This document shows positions 8,888 through 18,486 of a stretch of DNA of 64,000 nucleotides, one piece after another. How positions within the stretch are numbered: position 1 is the stretch's first letter; the number at the start of each line of letters is the position of its first letter. This DNA comes from an uncultured Lachnospiraceae bacterium (GTDB taxonomy: Bacteria > Bacillota > Clostridia > Lachnospirales > Lachnospiraceae): positions 1 through 64,000 of the forward strand of contig CANRFZ010000011.1 in assembly GCA_947630025.1 (NCBI GenBank), read 5' to 3'. Under the pieces are notes generated by a model, which searched no databases, had not been told where the DNA came from, and worked only from the letters and a program-made list of their open reading frames with translations. Position numbers and translations under genes: made by a program.

Positions 8888-10258
8888 TCAGGCGCCCCAC
8901 ACTTTGGCCAGCTTCTTTCGCACGATGACATAGCATACCAGATGCGCCAAAAAAGTCAGGAACCAGCTTGCCGGGTAGGTCAGATACAACGACTCTCTGG
9001 TGTGGAACATTTCCATCCGGAAAAACGTGAAGATCCAGACCAGACGGAGCCCGCAGGCGCCGATTAACGACACCACCATCGGCAGCACGGCATAGCCCAT
9101 GCCGCGCAGGGAGCCTACGACCACGTCCATCATACCACACAGTGCGTAAACGGAACAGATGATGCGCAGTCGGATCATCCCCGCGTCCACTACCTGCGCA
9201 CTATTGGTATAGAGGGCGAGCAGCGACCGCCCGAACAACACCGCCAGATTGCCCAATAGCAGTCCTACCACCAGCACACATCCCTCCGCGACATAGAGGA
9301 TTCTGTTGACTCTCTCATACTTCGCCCCGCCGATATTCTGCCCCGTAAACGAGATCGCCGCTTGATGGAAGGCGTTCATCGCCACATAGACAAAGCCCTC
9401 GATATTCGCCGCCGCGGAGTTGCCCGCCACGGTGATCGCGCCGAAAGAATTGACCGAGGACTGTATGATGACATTGGAAAAAGAAAAAATCATCCCCTGA
9501 AAGCTGGCAGGCAGACCGATCTGCAGAATCCGCCGGAACTTATCCATATTGATGCGAAGCAGGGAAAATTCCAGACGGATGCCGCCCTCCGCCTTCATCA
9601 TGCATCGGATAATCAGCAGCGCCGATATGCACTGCGAGATCACCGTCGCCAACGCGACGCCCGCCACATCCAGCTTAAAGACAATGACAAACACAAGGTT
9701 TAAAACGATGTTGATCACGCCCGCCACGGACAGATAGTACAGAGGCCGCTTCGTGTCTCCCACCGCACGCAGGATTGCGCTGCCGAAATTGTAGAGCATC
9801 GTCGCCGTGATGCCGCCGAAATAAATCCGCAGATACAACGCAGCGAGAGGAAGCACATCCTCCGGCGTCTGCATCCATTCCAGAATCTTGCCCGCGCCGA
9901 TGCAGCCGACCACCGTCAGGATGATGCCGCTATATACGCTGAGCAGCATCGCCGTATGTACCGTTTCCCGCTCCTCCTGCTCCTTCTTCGCGCCGCTGTA
10001 TCTGGCCACAAGCACGTTGGCGCCCACCGATAGCCCCAGAAAGAAGTTCGTCAGCAGATTGATCAGCGCCGAAGTGGAGCCCACCGCCGCCAGCGAATTG
10101 TCTCCCGCATAATTTCCCACTACGATAATATCCGCCGCGTTGAACAATAGCTGCAGGATGCTGGAGCACATAAGGGGCAGCGCAAACACCAGCATCTTGC
10201 TCAGAATCGGCCCGTTGCACATATCCATTTCATATTTCTTCTTTTTTTCCTTTTCCAT
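8888..10258 (-). CDS. MATE family efflux transporter
   Basis: About 456 aa; 'GPILSKMLVFALPLMCSSILQLLFNAADIIVVGNYAG'. Confidence 0.88.
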   Translation of the reverse strand: MEKEKKKKYEMDMCNGPILSKMLVFALPLMCSSILQLLFNAADIIVVGNYAGDNSLAAVGSTSALINLLTNFFLGLSVGANVLVARYSGAKKEQEERETVHTAMLLSVYSGIILTVVGCIGAGKILEWMQTPEDVLPLAALYLRIYFGGITATMLYNFGSAILRAVGDTKRPLYYLSVAGVINIVLNLVFVIVFKLDVAGVALATVISQCISALLIIRCMMKAEGGIRLEFSLLRINMDKFRRILQIGLPASFQGMIFSFSNVIIQSSVNSFGAITVAGNSAAANIEGFVYVAMNAFHQAAISFTGQNIGGAKYERVNRILYVAEGCVLVVGLLLGNLAVLFGRSLLALYTNSAQVVDAGMIRLRIICSVYALCGMMDVVVGSLRGMGYAVLPMVVSLIGACGLRLVWIFTFFRMEMFHTRESLYLTYPASWFLTFLAHLVCYVIVRKKLAKVWGA

Positions 10259-10273
10259 CGTCATCCCTCGTTA

Positions 10274-10500
10274 CTGGTTTTTGTTTTTGTTTTTGTTTTT
10301 GTTTTTGTTTTTGTTTTTGTTTTTGTTTTGGTTTTGTTTTGGTTTTGGTTTTTGCTTTAGTTTTTGCTTCTGCTTACGTTTTTGTTTCGGTTTTGTTTCG
10401 GTTTTGTTTCTGCTTCTGTTCCTGTTTCTATTTTTGTTTCTGTTTCTGCTTCTGTTTGGTTTTTGTTTCTGCTTCTGTTTTTGCTTCTGTTAGGTTTCTT
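10274..10500. repeat. Low-complexity (GTTTTT)n hexanucleotide-type tract with degenerate extension
   Basis: Perfect TTTTTG repeats at about 10278-10326, then degenerating G/T-rich units to about 10500. Confidence 0.95.
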
Positions 10501-10510
10501 TCTTTATTTG

Positions 10511-10804
10511 TTATGTGAAGTTATGTAAACTATTCAGCCATTTTTCTTTGTCTTCCTCATACCGGCAGTTCAACCACTCACGCGCCTGCTCCACGCCCTC
10601 CTTGGTCAGAGGCACTTCGATCGACTCTTTCAGCGACTCGTCCGTGCGCAGCAGATTGAGCGGCTCCGGCCAGATCGTCACGCGGATCACATCCTCCCCG
10701 CTGCCCGGCACACGCTTGAGCATATAGCGCATTCCCTCCATACTGCCGGAGTATTCTTCTTTTTTGATATAATTCAAAGGATGAAAGTCTTTTTTTTCCA
10801 GCAT
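10511..10804 (-). CDS. Conserved hypothetical protein
   Basis: About 97 aa from MLEKKDFHPLNYIKKEEYSGSMEGMRYMLKRV; plausible start after the N-terminal extension. Confidence 0.55.
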   Translation of the reverse strand: MLEKKDFHPLNYIKKEEYSGSMEGMRYMLKRVPGSGEDVIRVTIWPEPLNLLRTDESLKESIEVPLTKEGVEQAREWLNCRYEEDKEKWLNSLHNFT

Positions 10805-11064
10805 ACCGTTTCTCCCCGCGCCCTTTTCTTTCATTCTGCGATGTCACGCCGTTCCGCTGCAGCATTTCACTCTGCGATGTTTCACCGTTCCGTTCCGCTG
10901 CGGCATTTCACTCTATGCGTTTGGCGGCTCCGCTCCGTTCGTTCTGTTTTGCTTTTTTACTCTGTGATGTTCCGAACATATCCGATTGTAATACATTCCC
11001 CTCTGTCCAGTCAAGAACCCTGCGCGGTCTTGTGAAAAATAGAAACAGGGAGTACAATGAGAGC

Positions 11065-12426
11065 ATGAGTACACTGGACAGAATGAAAAAAATGATATGC
11101 CTGTGGCTTGCCGCCGCGCTGCTGCTTACCGGATGCGGGCGGACGGCCCTGCCGGAAAGCGGACAAACTGCGGAAGCCGTCGGCGCTGATACGCTGCAGG
11201 AGGCCGGCGGAACCGATGCGCTGCAGGAGGCCGGATATGCCGCGGCCTCCCCGATAGCCGACCAATCCGCCGAAAATGAAAATGCGGCAGCGGATACGAC
11301 ACCTGACGGGCAGCCTGCTGGCGCGGCAGACGCAGCGCTAGGCGGACAACTCTCTGATACGGCAGAGGAAGCTGCCGCCGAGCCGCCCTCTGTCTCGCTG
11401 GTGATGGTGGGCGATATCCTGCTGCACACACCGGTGGCGGAGAGCGGTCTGACCGAGGACGGCAGCTACGACTTCCATCCGCTTTTTGCACAGACAACAT
11501 CCCTGATCAGCGAAGCCGATCTCGCCCTCGTCAATCAGGAAGTGATTCTGGGCGGCGCCGAGCTGGGCGTGACGGGCTATCCCTGCTTCAACGCGCCTTA
11601 CGAACTGGGCGACGCGCTGGCGGACGCGGGATTTGACGTAGTGCTCCACGCCACCAACCACGCACTGGACAAAGGTGAAAAAGGACTCCGAAACTGTCTG
11701 GCTTTTTGGCAGGAACATTATCCCGAAATCGCCGTTCTGGGAATCCACGGTTCGGCGGAGGATCAGCAGGAGATTTATATCTATGAACAGGACGGAATGC
11801 GCATCGCCATTTTGAACGCCACCTACGGCACCAACGGGATTCCGCTGCCGGAGGATATGCCCTACGGCGTCGATCTGCTGGAGCAGGACAGACTGCGGGA
11901 GCAGCTAAAGGAAGCGGATCGGGAGGCGGATTTTGTGATCGTCTGTCCCCACTGGGGCACCGAATATCTTCTGGAAACTTCGGCGCAGCAGCAGAAATGG
12001 ACGCAGTTTTTTCTGGAAAACGGCGTCGATCTGGTACTGGGCACCCACCCGCACGTGATCGAACCTATCCGATGGGAGGAAGACGAGGAAGGACACCGGA
12101 TGCTGGTATATTATTCTCTGGGCAATTTTCTGAACTGGACTTCCGGAACGGGGCCCGGCGTCGCCAACCGGATGGTAGGCGGCATGGCGCAGATTACGCT
12201 CGTCAGGGACGAACAGGGCGATGTGGTCATCGGCGAATACGGCGTGGAGCCCGTGGTATGCCATCTGGCGGAGGGTTACGGCGGCGTGACCGTCTATCCG
12301 CTATGCGATTATACGGAAGAACTGGCGGACAGCAGTCTGATCCGCGGGCAGGACGACAGTTTCAGTCTGGAATACTGTGAAGAATTGTGCCGGCAGGTCT
12401 GGGGCTGGCAGCCGGCCTATGAGTAA
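11065..12426 (+). CDS. CapA-like (PgsA/CapA metallophosphatase-type) lipoprotein
   Basis: Lipobox LLLTGCG; 'VSLVMVGDILLH', 'HWGTEY', 'LGTHPHVIEPI', 'YYSLGNFL' motifs. Start trimmed to MSTLDRMKK. Confidence 0.85.
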   Translation: MSTLDRMKKMICLWLAAALLLTGCGRTALPESGQTAEAVGADTLQEAGGTDALQEAGYAAASPIADQSAENENAAADTTPDGQPAGAADAALGGQLSDTAEEAAAEPPSVSLVMVGDILLHTPVAESGLTEDGSYDFHPLFAQTTSLISEADLALVNQEVILGGAELGVTGYPCFNAPYELGDALADAGFDVVLHATNHALDKGEKGLRNCLAFWQEHYPEIAVLGIHGSAEDQQEIYIYEQDGMRIAILNATYGTNGIPLPEDMPYGVDLLEQDRLREQLKEADREADFVIVCPHWGTEYLLETSAQQQKWTQFFLENGVDLVLGTHPHVIEPIRWEEDEEGHRMLVYYSLGNFLNWTSGTGPGVANRMVGGMAQITLVRDEQGDVVIGEYGVEPVVCHLAEGYGGVTVYPLCDYTEELADSSLIRGQDDSFSLEYCEELCRQVWGWQPAYE

Positions 12427-12454
12427 ATTGCTGCGCAATTAACTCTAAAGAATT

Positions 12455-12567
12455 GCTCAGCAATTATTCCGGAAGGGTTTACTTTACCGGCATCAGAGAA
12501 TGTGATTAAAAAAGCAGGCTCAGCAATTCTTCCGGAATGATTTACTTTACTGGCATTAGAGAATATG
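12455..12567. repeat. Two-copy imperfect direct repeat (about 50 bp, 63-bp period)
   Basis: GCTCAGCAATTATTCCGGAAGGGTTTACTTTACCGGCATCAGAGAATGTG and GCTCAGCAATTCTTCCGGAATGATTTACTTTACTGGCATTAGAGAATATG. Confidence 0.9.
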
Positions 12568-12622
12568 GTATGATAATGATGTCATTTTTCTACTATTACA
12601 TTTTCTTATGGAGGAGAAAATC

Positions 12623-13039
12623 ATGGATAACAATTTGAACAATGTACCCAACAATGGTATGCCGAATAACGGCGTGCCGAATAATGGAATGCCCAACAAC
12701 GGGATGCCGAATAACGCCATGCCAAACAACGGAATGCCCTATAACGGGATGCCGAATAACGGGATGCCCAACAATAACGTCTATGTGCAGCCCGCAGTCT
12801 ATGCGGCGCCGCCTATTCCCGAGGAATACAAGCCGATCAGTATGTGGGGATATTTCGGATATGAAATCCTGTTCACGATCCCTTGTATCGGCTTTATTCT
12901 GCTGCTTATTTTCTCATTCGGCGGCACTAAGAACCTCAATGTGCGCAACTTCGCGCGCTCCTATTTCTGCTTCCTGATCATTGTGGCGGTTGTGGCGCTG
13001 CTCCTGATCGCAACCGGCGCGCTTGCCGCTTTTTCATAA
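12623..13039 (+). CDS. Membrane protein with N-terminal NNGMP pentapeptide repeats
   Basis: GGAGG 5' of ATG 12623; about ten NNGMP/NNGVP-type repeats, then two TM segments ('ILFTIPCIGFILLLIFSF'). Confidence 0.75.
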   Translation: MDNNLNNVPNNGMPNNGVPNNGMPNNGMPNNAMPNNGMPYNGMPNNGMPNNNVYVQPAVYAAPPIPEEYKPISMWGYFGYEILFTIPCIGFILLLIFSFGGTKNLNVRNFARSYFCFLIIVAVVALLLIATGALAAFS

Positions 13040-13073
13040 GCAGATAAAAGGCTGCTCAAACGAAAGACGAAAC

Positions 13074-13111
13074 AAAAAGGCTTTCGAGGGCATAACCCAG
13101 GAAGCCTTTTT
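13074..13111 (+). terminator. Intrinsic terminator
   Basis: AAAAAGGCTT ... AAGCCTTTTT inverted repeat after the 12623-13039 CDS. Confidence 0.7.
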
Positions 13112-13122
13112 AACAAAAAGCC

Positions 13123-13162
13123 AAACGCGGGAATGCCGTCAAAACAACATTCCCGCGTTTTC
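13123..13162. terminator. Bidirectional terminator (tRNA-Pro on minus strand)
   Basis: AAACGCGGGAATG ... CATTCCCGCGTTT perfect stem. Confidence 0.75.
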
Positions 13163-13167
13163 TTGCA

Positions 13168-13240
13168 TCGGAGTGACAAGACTTGAACTTGCGGCCTCTA
13201 CTTCCCTAAAGTAGCGCTCTACCACCTGAGCCACACCCCG
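13168..13240 (-). tRNA. tRNA-Pro (anticodon AGG)
   Basis: Cloverleaf: CGGGGTG/CACTCCG acceptor, GCTC/GAGC D stem, CTACT-TTAGGGA-AGTAG anticodon arm, GCAAG-TTCAAGT-CTTGT T arm. Confidence 0.9.
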
Positions 13241-13352
13241 AAAACAGTACCATTATACCGAATAACCACGAAAAAAGCAAGACCTATTTCTTTATGTTCT
13301 GCCGCCGCTTTTATCGTATCATTTCCCTTATAAGGAATCTATGACTGCTCTG

Positions 13353-14729
13353 TCAGTTACCGGATGTATTACCGGCTGCTTTTTCGGCGCTGTCCAGCAT
13401 CTGCTCGAACTGTTCCTGCGGAATCGGTTTGGAAAAATAGTAGCCCTGTTGGAGCTGGCAGCCGATCTCCTTCAGGTAGTCGCTCTGCTCCATCGTCTCC
13501 ACGCCCTCGCACAACGACACGATGCGCAGCTGCTTGGCCATGTCCACCATACAGGAAATCACGATCTTGTCGCTTTCGCTCAGAGAGTCGTCCTTCAGAA
13601 ATACTTTGTCCAGTTTGATGACGTCGATCGGCAGGCGGCTCAGCAGATTCAGGGACGAATAGCCCGATCCGAAGTCATCCATGGAAACTTTGACTCCCAT
13701 GTTATGTAAACCTTCTACCAGCATCAGCGCGCGCTCGGTGTTGTCCAGATAAATGCTTTCGGTCAGCTCAAACTCGATCAGATCCGGTGAGATAGGAAAT
13801 TCGGCAAACAACTTCTGCACATAACCGAGAATCTCCATCTTGGTCAGGTGTACGCGGGACACGTTCAGCGAAACCGGCACTACGTTTTTGCCCGCCGCGA
13901 TCCGCTCCGACAGGAATTGGAACACTTCGCGGTAGACATAGTAGTCCACGTCCACGATCTGTCCGCTGCGCTCGATAAACGGAATGAACTGATCGGGGAA
14001 GACGAAAGAACCGTCCGGCCTCTGCCAGCGCACCAGCGCCTCGGCGCCCGTAAGCTCCAGCGTCGCAGTCTCTATCTTGGGCTGGTAATACACTTTAAAT
14101 TCATGGTTGGAGATGGCTTTGGGAATCTGCGACGTGATCTCCACCTCACGTTTGATCCCCTCCATCATACTATTGTCAAAGAGTACGCAGCAGCCCTCCT
14201 CCAGCTCTTTGGCCACCTTGCGGGCGAGATTGGCGTTGGAAACTACCGTCTCCGCGTCCAGACTGCGGCTGTTCTTATCCACGATACTGATGCCGGTGCA
14301 GAACTGCAGGCGGCTGTTCAGATATTTCTCCCGATACCTTACCTCCCGTTCGTTATTTACCAGTTCGATAAAATCTTTAAACTGCTGGTTGGTAATGTCG
14401 TCGGGCAGAATATTGGCCGCGACAAAGTTGTCCGAGTACACTCTCGAACAACAGATCAGATCCCGGTTATCGTTCATGATATCTTTGACGAAATCGCGCA
14501 GCAGGGCGTCGCCCACCTGATAACCGTAGGTATCGTTGATATATTTAAAATGTCTGATATCAGTGTAAACGACGGAGACTTTCTTGTCCCCGATGTCATC
14601 CAGACATCTCTGCAGCTTTTTTAAAAAGACTTCGTACCGGTCAAGCCCGGTCAGCGAATCTTTCATGCCGCCCATATCTTTGGATGCCGGATCGTTGATC
14701 CTGATATGTCCCGAAAATAAATCGCTCAT
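13353..14729 (-). CDS. Diguanylate cyclase (degenerate GGDEF) / EAL phosphodiesterase
   Basis: GGDEF-domain fold with YSDNF at the signature position; intact EAL ('GAEALVRW', 'DDFGSGYSSL', 'IKLDKVFL'). Confidence 0.88.
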   Translation of the reverse strand: MSDLFSGHIRINDPASKDMGGMKDSLTGLDRYEVFLKKLQRCLDDIGDKKVSVVYTDIRHFKYINDTYGYQVGDALLRDFVKDIMNDNRDLICCSRVYSDNFVAANILPDDITNQQFKDFIELVNNEREVRYREKYLNSRLQFCTGISIVDKNSRSLDAETVVSNANLARKVAKELEEGCCVLFDNSMMEGIKREVEITSQIPKAISNHEFKVYYQPKIETATLELTGAEALVRWQRPDGSFVFPDQFIPFIERSGQIVDVDYYVYREVFQFLSERIAAGKNVVPVSLNVSRVHLTKMEILGYVQKLFAEFPISPDLIEFELTESIYLDNTERALMLVEGLHNMGVKVSMDDFGSGYSSLNLLSRLPIDVIKLDKVFLKDDSLSESDKIVISCMVDMAKQLRIVSLCEGVETMEQSDYLKEIGCQLQQGYYFSKPIPQEQFEQMLDSAEKAAGNTSGN

Positions 14730-14793
14730 CTTAACCTCATCCGGGTGTACTTATACCCTTTCTTATTGTACGCTGTCAGGCTGTCGCTGTCAA

Positions 14794-16284
14794 CTAAGCG
14801 CGCCGCTTTTTTCGGCTTTTTTCGGAAATGACGGCGACGAGATATTCCCAAGTCCTGCGGACGGAGATAATGTCCAGACTCTCCTCCGCCGTGTGCACGT
14901 CCGCCATATCCGGCCCTATCGATATACAGTCCAGCCCGTCGATTTTGGCCGCCAGTATGCCGCACTCCACGCCGGCGTGGATCGCCTGCAGCACGGGCTC
15001 TCTGCCGTACATCCGCCGGTAGACCTCCGCCGCCCTGTCCCTAAGCGGGGAATCTTTGCGGTAGGCCCAGCCCGGATAGGAATTTCTGACGCGCGCATCC
15101 GCGCCCCACTGCGCAGCGGTCTGTTCCATCCTGCAACAAAGCGCCTCCTTCTCGGCGTCCACCGAGCTCCGCACCGCGTAGGACAACTTCAGGCAGCCGT
15201 CCTGCAGCGCGGCAACGCCCAGATTCAGCGACGTTTCCACCAGTCCTTCCAGTTCCCTGCTCATAGCCGTCACGCCGTTTGGCAGGGCGCACAGGCAGCC
15301 CATGGCGCGCTTTATTTCCGCCGCGCCATAGCAGACCGCATCCGGCGGTAACGCCCCTTTCTTCCTGCACGCGACGTGCACGCCGGGATCGTTGTCACCC
15401 AGCCGCCGCCGTATCTGCGTCTCCTGCTGCCGCAGCCAGTCCATGATCTGCGTCTCTTTCTCGGCGTCGGCCACGATATCCGCCGCGGCCTGCCTCGGAA
15501 TGGCATTGTCCGCCACGCCGCCCGCAAAGGCCGCCAGCCCGATGCCGAACCGTTCCGCCAGCCCCGGCAGCAGCTCGCCCAGCAGTCTGTTGGCATTTCC
15601 CCGGCCCTTATCGATCTCGATGCCGGAATGTCCGCCCAGCAGCCCCGTTATCTCCACCTCCAGCAGCGCCTTCCGCGCCGTCTCCGGCGCGGGGAGTCTC
15701 TCCGGAGTGAGGGTGATACCGACATCCACTCTGGCGCCGCCGGCGCAGCTTGTGAGGATGACGCCTTCCTCCTCCTGATCCAGATTGATCAGGTTCTTTC
15801 CCTGCAGCATGGACAGATCGATCCCTCTGGCGCCGTCCATGCCCGTCTCCTCATCTACCGTCAGCACCGCTTCCAGCCGCGGGTGGGGAATGTGGTCGGC
15901 GTCCAGCAGGGCCATGATATACGCTGCCCCGATGCCGTCGTCGCCGCCCAGACTCGTATCTCTGGCCCGGATTCTGCCGTCCTTCACATAGAGCGCCAGC
16001 GGCTCTTTGGTCATGTCGATCCCGCTGCCCGGCCTGCTGACCGCCACCATGTCCATATGGCCCTGCAGGATCAGCGGCTCCTCCCGCTCGTACCCGGCGG
16101 AAGCCTCCTTGACGATGATGATATTATGCAGCGCATCCTGCACACAGTACAGGCCGCGCTCGTCTGCAAACTGTTTCAGATAATCGCTGATCCGCTCCAC
16201 ATGGCCCGATCCGTGGGGAATCGCGCAGATCTCCTCAAAAAACCGAAATACTTCCCGCGGCTGTAAATGTTCCAACGCTCCCAT
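14794..16284 (-). CDS. pepD: Aminoacyl-histidine dipeptidase (PepD, M20)
   Basis: 'ICAIPHGSGHVERISDYLKQFADERGL', 'LQGHMDMV', 'LGGDDGIGAAYIMALLD', 'DEETGMDGA', 'GLLGGHSGIEID'. Start trimmed. Confidence 0.93.
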   Translation of the reverse strand: MGALEHLQPREVFRFFEEICAIPHGSGHVERISDYLKQFADERGLYCVQDALHNIIIVKEASAGYEREEPLILQGHMDMVAVSRPGSGIDMTKEPLALYVKDGRIRARDTSLGGDDGIGAAYIMALLDADHIPHPRLEAVLTVDEETGMDGARGIDLSMLQGKNLINLDQEEEGVILTSCAGGARVDVGITLTPERLPAPETARKALLEVEITGLLGGHSGIEIDKGRGNANRLLGELLPGLAERFGIGLAAFAGGVADNAIPRQAAADIVADAEKETQIMDWLRQQETQIRRRLGDNDPGVHVACRKKGALPPDAVCYGAAEIKRAMGCLCALPNGVTAMSRELEGLVETSLNLGVAALQDGCLKLSYAVRSSVDAEKEALCCRMEQTAAQWGADARVRNSYPGWAYRKDSPLRDRAAEVYRRMYGREPVLQAIHAGVECGILAAKIDGLDCISIGPDMADVHTAEESLDIISVRRTWEYLVAVISEKSRKKRRA

Positions 16285-16468
16285 GCCTATGCCTCCGTCT
16301 GCCTTCTGCTTTCTGCCGTCCTCCTCCGGACGGATAACGCTCCGCCGTCCGGGGATGGAGAAAGGGACACGGTTGATCCATGTCCCTGCCTTATCTTTTA
16401 CGATCCTATGCTGATGCGATCCGCTCTTATCTATGCCCATCCGGTCGCACCTTAGTCATATACCGCTT

Positions 16469-16825
16469 TTATTTCAGATGTTCCTTGGCGATTCCTGCCA
16501 GCGTGGTAAATCCCTCGGCGTCGTTTACCGCCATCTCCGCCAGCATCTTTCTGTTGATGTCTACGCCCGCGTTTTTCAGGCCATACATAAATTTATTGTA
16601 GGGCAGTCCGTTCATTCTGGCCGCAGCGTTGATACGCGCGATCCACAACCGTCTGAACTGGCGCTTCCGCTGCTTTCTGCCTTCATAGGATGTAGCCAGC
16701 GCCCGCATCACGGACTGTTTCGCCACTCTATACTGTTTCGATCTTGCCCCTCTGTAACCTTTTGCAAGTTTCAATACCCTGTTATGTTTCTTTTTGGCGT
16801 TTACACCGCCTTTAATTCTTGCCAT
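16469..16825 (-). CDS. rplT: 50S ribosomal protein L20
   Basis: 'MARIKGGVNAKKKHNRVLKLAKGYRGARSKQYRVAKQSVMRALATSYEGRKQRKRQFRRLWIARINAA'. Confidence 0.99.
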   Translation of the reverse strand: MARIKGGVNAKKKHNRVLKLAKGYRGARSKQYRVAKQSVMRALATSYEGRKQRKRQFRRLWIARINAAARMNGLPYNKFMYGLKNAGVDINRKMLAEMAVNDAEGFTTLAGIAKEHLK

Positions 16826-16881
16826 GTCTGTTCTTCCTCCTTATGACCTATCACTTTGTCTTTCTTTCCCGCACCTGCACA

Positions 16882-17079
16882 TTACAGATAAGGTAAAATC
16901 TTCTTCATATTCTTAACGTTCGTCGGGTCTGTCATAGCAGGCTTTCTGAGGTTTCTCTTTGTCTTGGTGGTTTTCTTGGTTAAGATATGGCGTTTATAGG
17001 CTTTATTTCTCTTTAATTTACCCGTACCGGTCAACTTAAAACGCTTCGCAGCCGATCTGTTTGTCTTCATTTTTGGCAT
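16882..17079 (-). CDS. rpmI: 50S ribosomal protein L35
   Basis: '[36 protein letters not shown]'. Confidence 0.98.
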   Translation of the reverse strand: MPKMKTNRSAAKRFKLTGTGKLKRNKAYKRHILTKKTTKTKRNLRKPAMTDPTNVKNMKKILPYL

Positions 17080-17151
17080 TTTCATATTCCTCCTGCATCT
17101 TTGATTGGTAAGGCGTCCCACCGCGGGAGCCCGTTTTATTTCAACTAAGAA

Positions 17152-17673
17152 CTATCGTTTCTCAGCTAAAAACATAGTCATGGTTCTGCCTTCCACCTTC
17201 GGCGCCTTGTCGACCACCGCGATATCGGCGACCGCCTCGGCGAAATCGTCCAGTATGTGCTTGCTATGGTTCATATGCGCCATCTCACGGCCCCGGAAAC
17301 GGAGCGTAATCTTCACTCTGTCGCCCTTGCCGATAAATTTTCTGGCGGCATTGATCTTCGTGTTCAGATCGTTGGTGTCAATGTTGGGCGAAAGACGGAT
17401 CTCTTTGATCTCCACGGTCTTCTGCTTCTTCTTGGCCTCTTTTTCCTTGCGTGTCTGTTCATACTTGAACTTGCCGTAATCAACGATCCTGCAGACAGGC
17501 GGTTTCGCCGTAGGTGCGATCTTTACCAGATCCACGCCCGCTTCCTCCGCCAGCTTCAGCGCGTCCCGAACCGGCATGATTCCAAGCTGCTCGCCGTCCT
17601 CGCCGATCACGCGCACTTCTTTGTCCCTGATCTGTTCGTTAATGAATAATTCGCTAATGATTCTTCCCTCCAT
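17152..17673 (-). CDS. infC: Translation initiation factor IF-3
   Basis: 'INEQIRDKEVRVIGEDGEQLGIMPVRDALKLAEEAGVDLVKIAPTAKPPVCRIVDYGKFKYEQTRKEKEAKK'. Start trimmed. Confidence 0.98.
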   Translation of the reverse strand: MEGRIISELFINEQIRDKEVRVIGEDGEQLGIMPVRDALKLAEEAGVDLVKIAPTAKPPVCRIVDYGKFKYEQTRKEKEAKKKQKTVEIKEIRLSPNIDTNDLNTKINAARKFIGKGDRVKITLRFRGREMAHMNHSKHILDDFAEAVADIAVVDKAPKVEGRTMTMFLAEKR

Positions 17674-17735
17674 ACGCCTTTTGGTCTGAGCGCCGCCCGC
17701 GCCGCCGGTTGAAGCACGTTGCGGGCTTTCCGCAT

Positions 17736-17763
17736 AAAAAAAGCGGATAACAGAATTATCCAC
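17736..17763 (-). promoter_or_regulatory. Leader terminator/attenuator upstream of infC (candidate L20-leader-type regulation)
   Basis: Minus strand GTGGATAA-TTCTG-TTATCCGC-TTTTTTT, about 60-90 nt 5' of the infC start. Confidence 0.6.
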
Positions 17764-18012
17764 CGTCCGACACCATACAAGCCCGGCTGCCACAGGCACA
17801 CACCGGCCAGAATGATGAATATAAACGCTTGCGAACCCATTCGTTGCAAGGTGAGAGCGGATACTCTGCTTGGTTATCATGCGCTGCCGCACATTGGTTA
17901 CTCTATCATAAGATCCGGAAACTGTCAACCGTTCTTTTTAAAACTTATCAAAAACTTATCGAAAATCATGAAAAGAATCGATAAATCTTTCTAAAAAATA
18001 ATCCAAAAATCC

Positions 18013-18486
18013 CTACAGTGAGATGTCTCCGAAAATACTGCTGCCCAGCAGACTGCCGGCAAGACCGCCGCCGGTGTAAGCAGATAACGGCGATACGCCA
18101 AACCCGTAGGCAGACAGGGCCGACGTCCCGCTCAGGCCGCCGTAATACCCGGACGAAAGCAGGCTCATCTGCGTCTGCATCTTCTGCTGGTTCTCATACA
18201 ACGCCGTCAGCGCGGCGCCCACATCCTTCCACTGCGGATCTGCCTCCAGCCGCTCCAGCGCCTCGCCCACCGCGGCGGATTCTTCCGTGTCGGTTCCGAA
18301 CAGTTTGTCATAAACCGCGCTCCGGCTCTCCACGGCGCTCTTTAATGCCGTCGGAAAAGACACATCGGATGACGACGACGCCCTGCGGACGGCATCCGCG
18401 CCGGACGATACGCCCTGTACCGCGTCCACGCCCAATGCCTGCTGCAGATTCGCCTCATCCCGCATACCGAGTCCATTGATATACAT
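18013..18486 (-). CDS. Hypothetical protein
   Basis: 157 aa ORF, 'MYINGLGMRDEANLQQALGVDAVQG'; no family recognised. Confidence 0.5.
   Translation of the reverse strand: MYINGLGMRDEANLQQALGVDAVQGVSSGADAVRRASSSSDVSFPTALKSAVESRSAVYDKLFGTDTEESAAVGEALERLEADPQWKDVGAALTALYENQQKMQTQMSLLSSGYYGGLSGTSALSAYGFGVSPLSAYTGGGLAGSLLGSSIFGDISL

Noticed and set aside
10140-10493. ORF ending in poly-F/L/C
   Set aside because: Translation of the (TTTTTG)n tract and antisense of the MATE gene; not a plausible protein.
10274-10500. CRISPR-like repetitive tract
   Set aside because: Hexanucleotide microsatellite without repeat/spacer alternation; no cas genes in the window.
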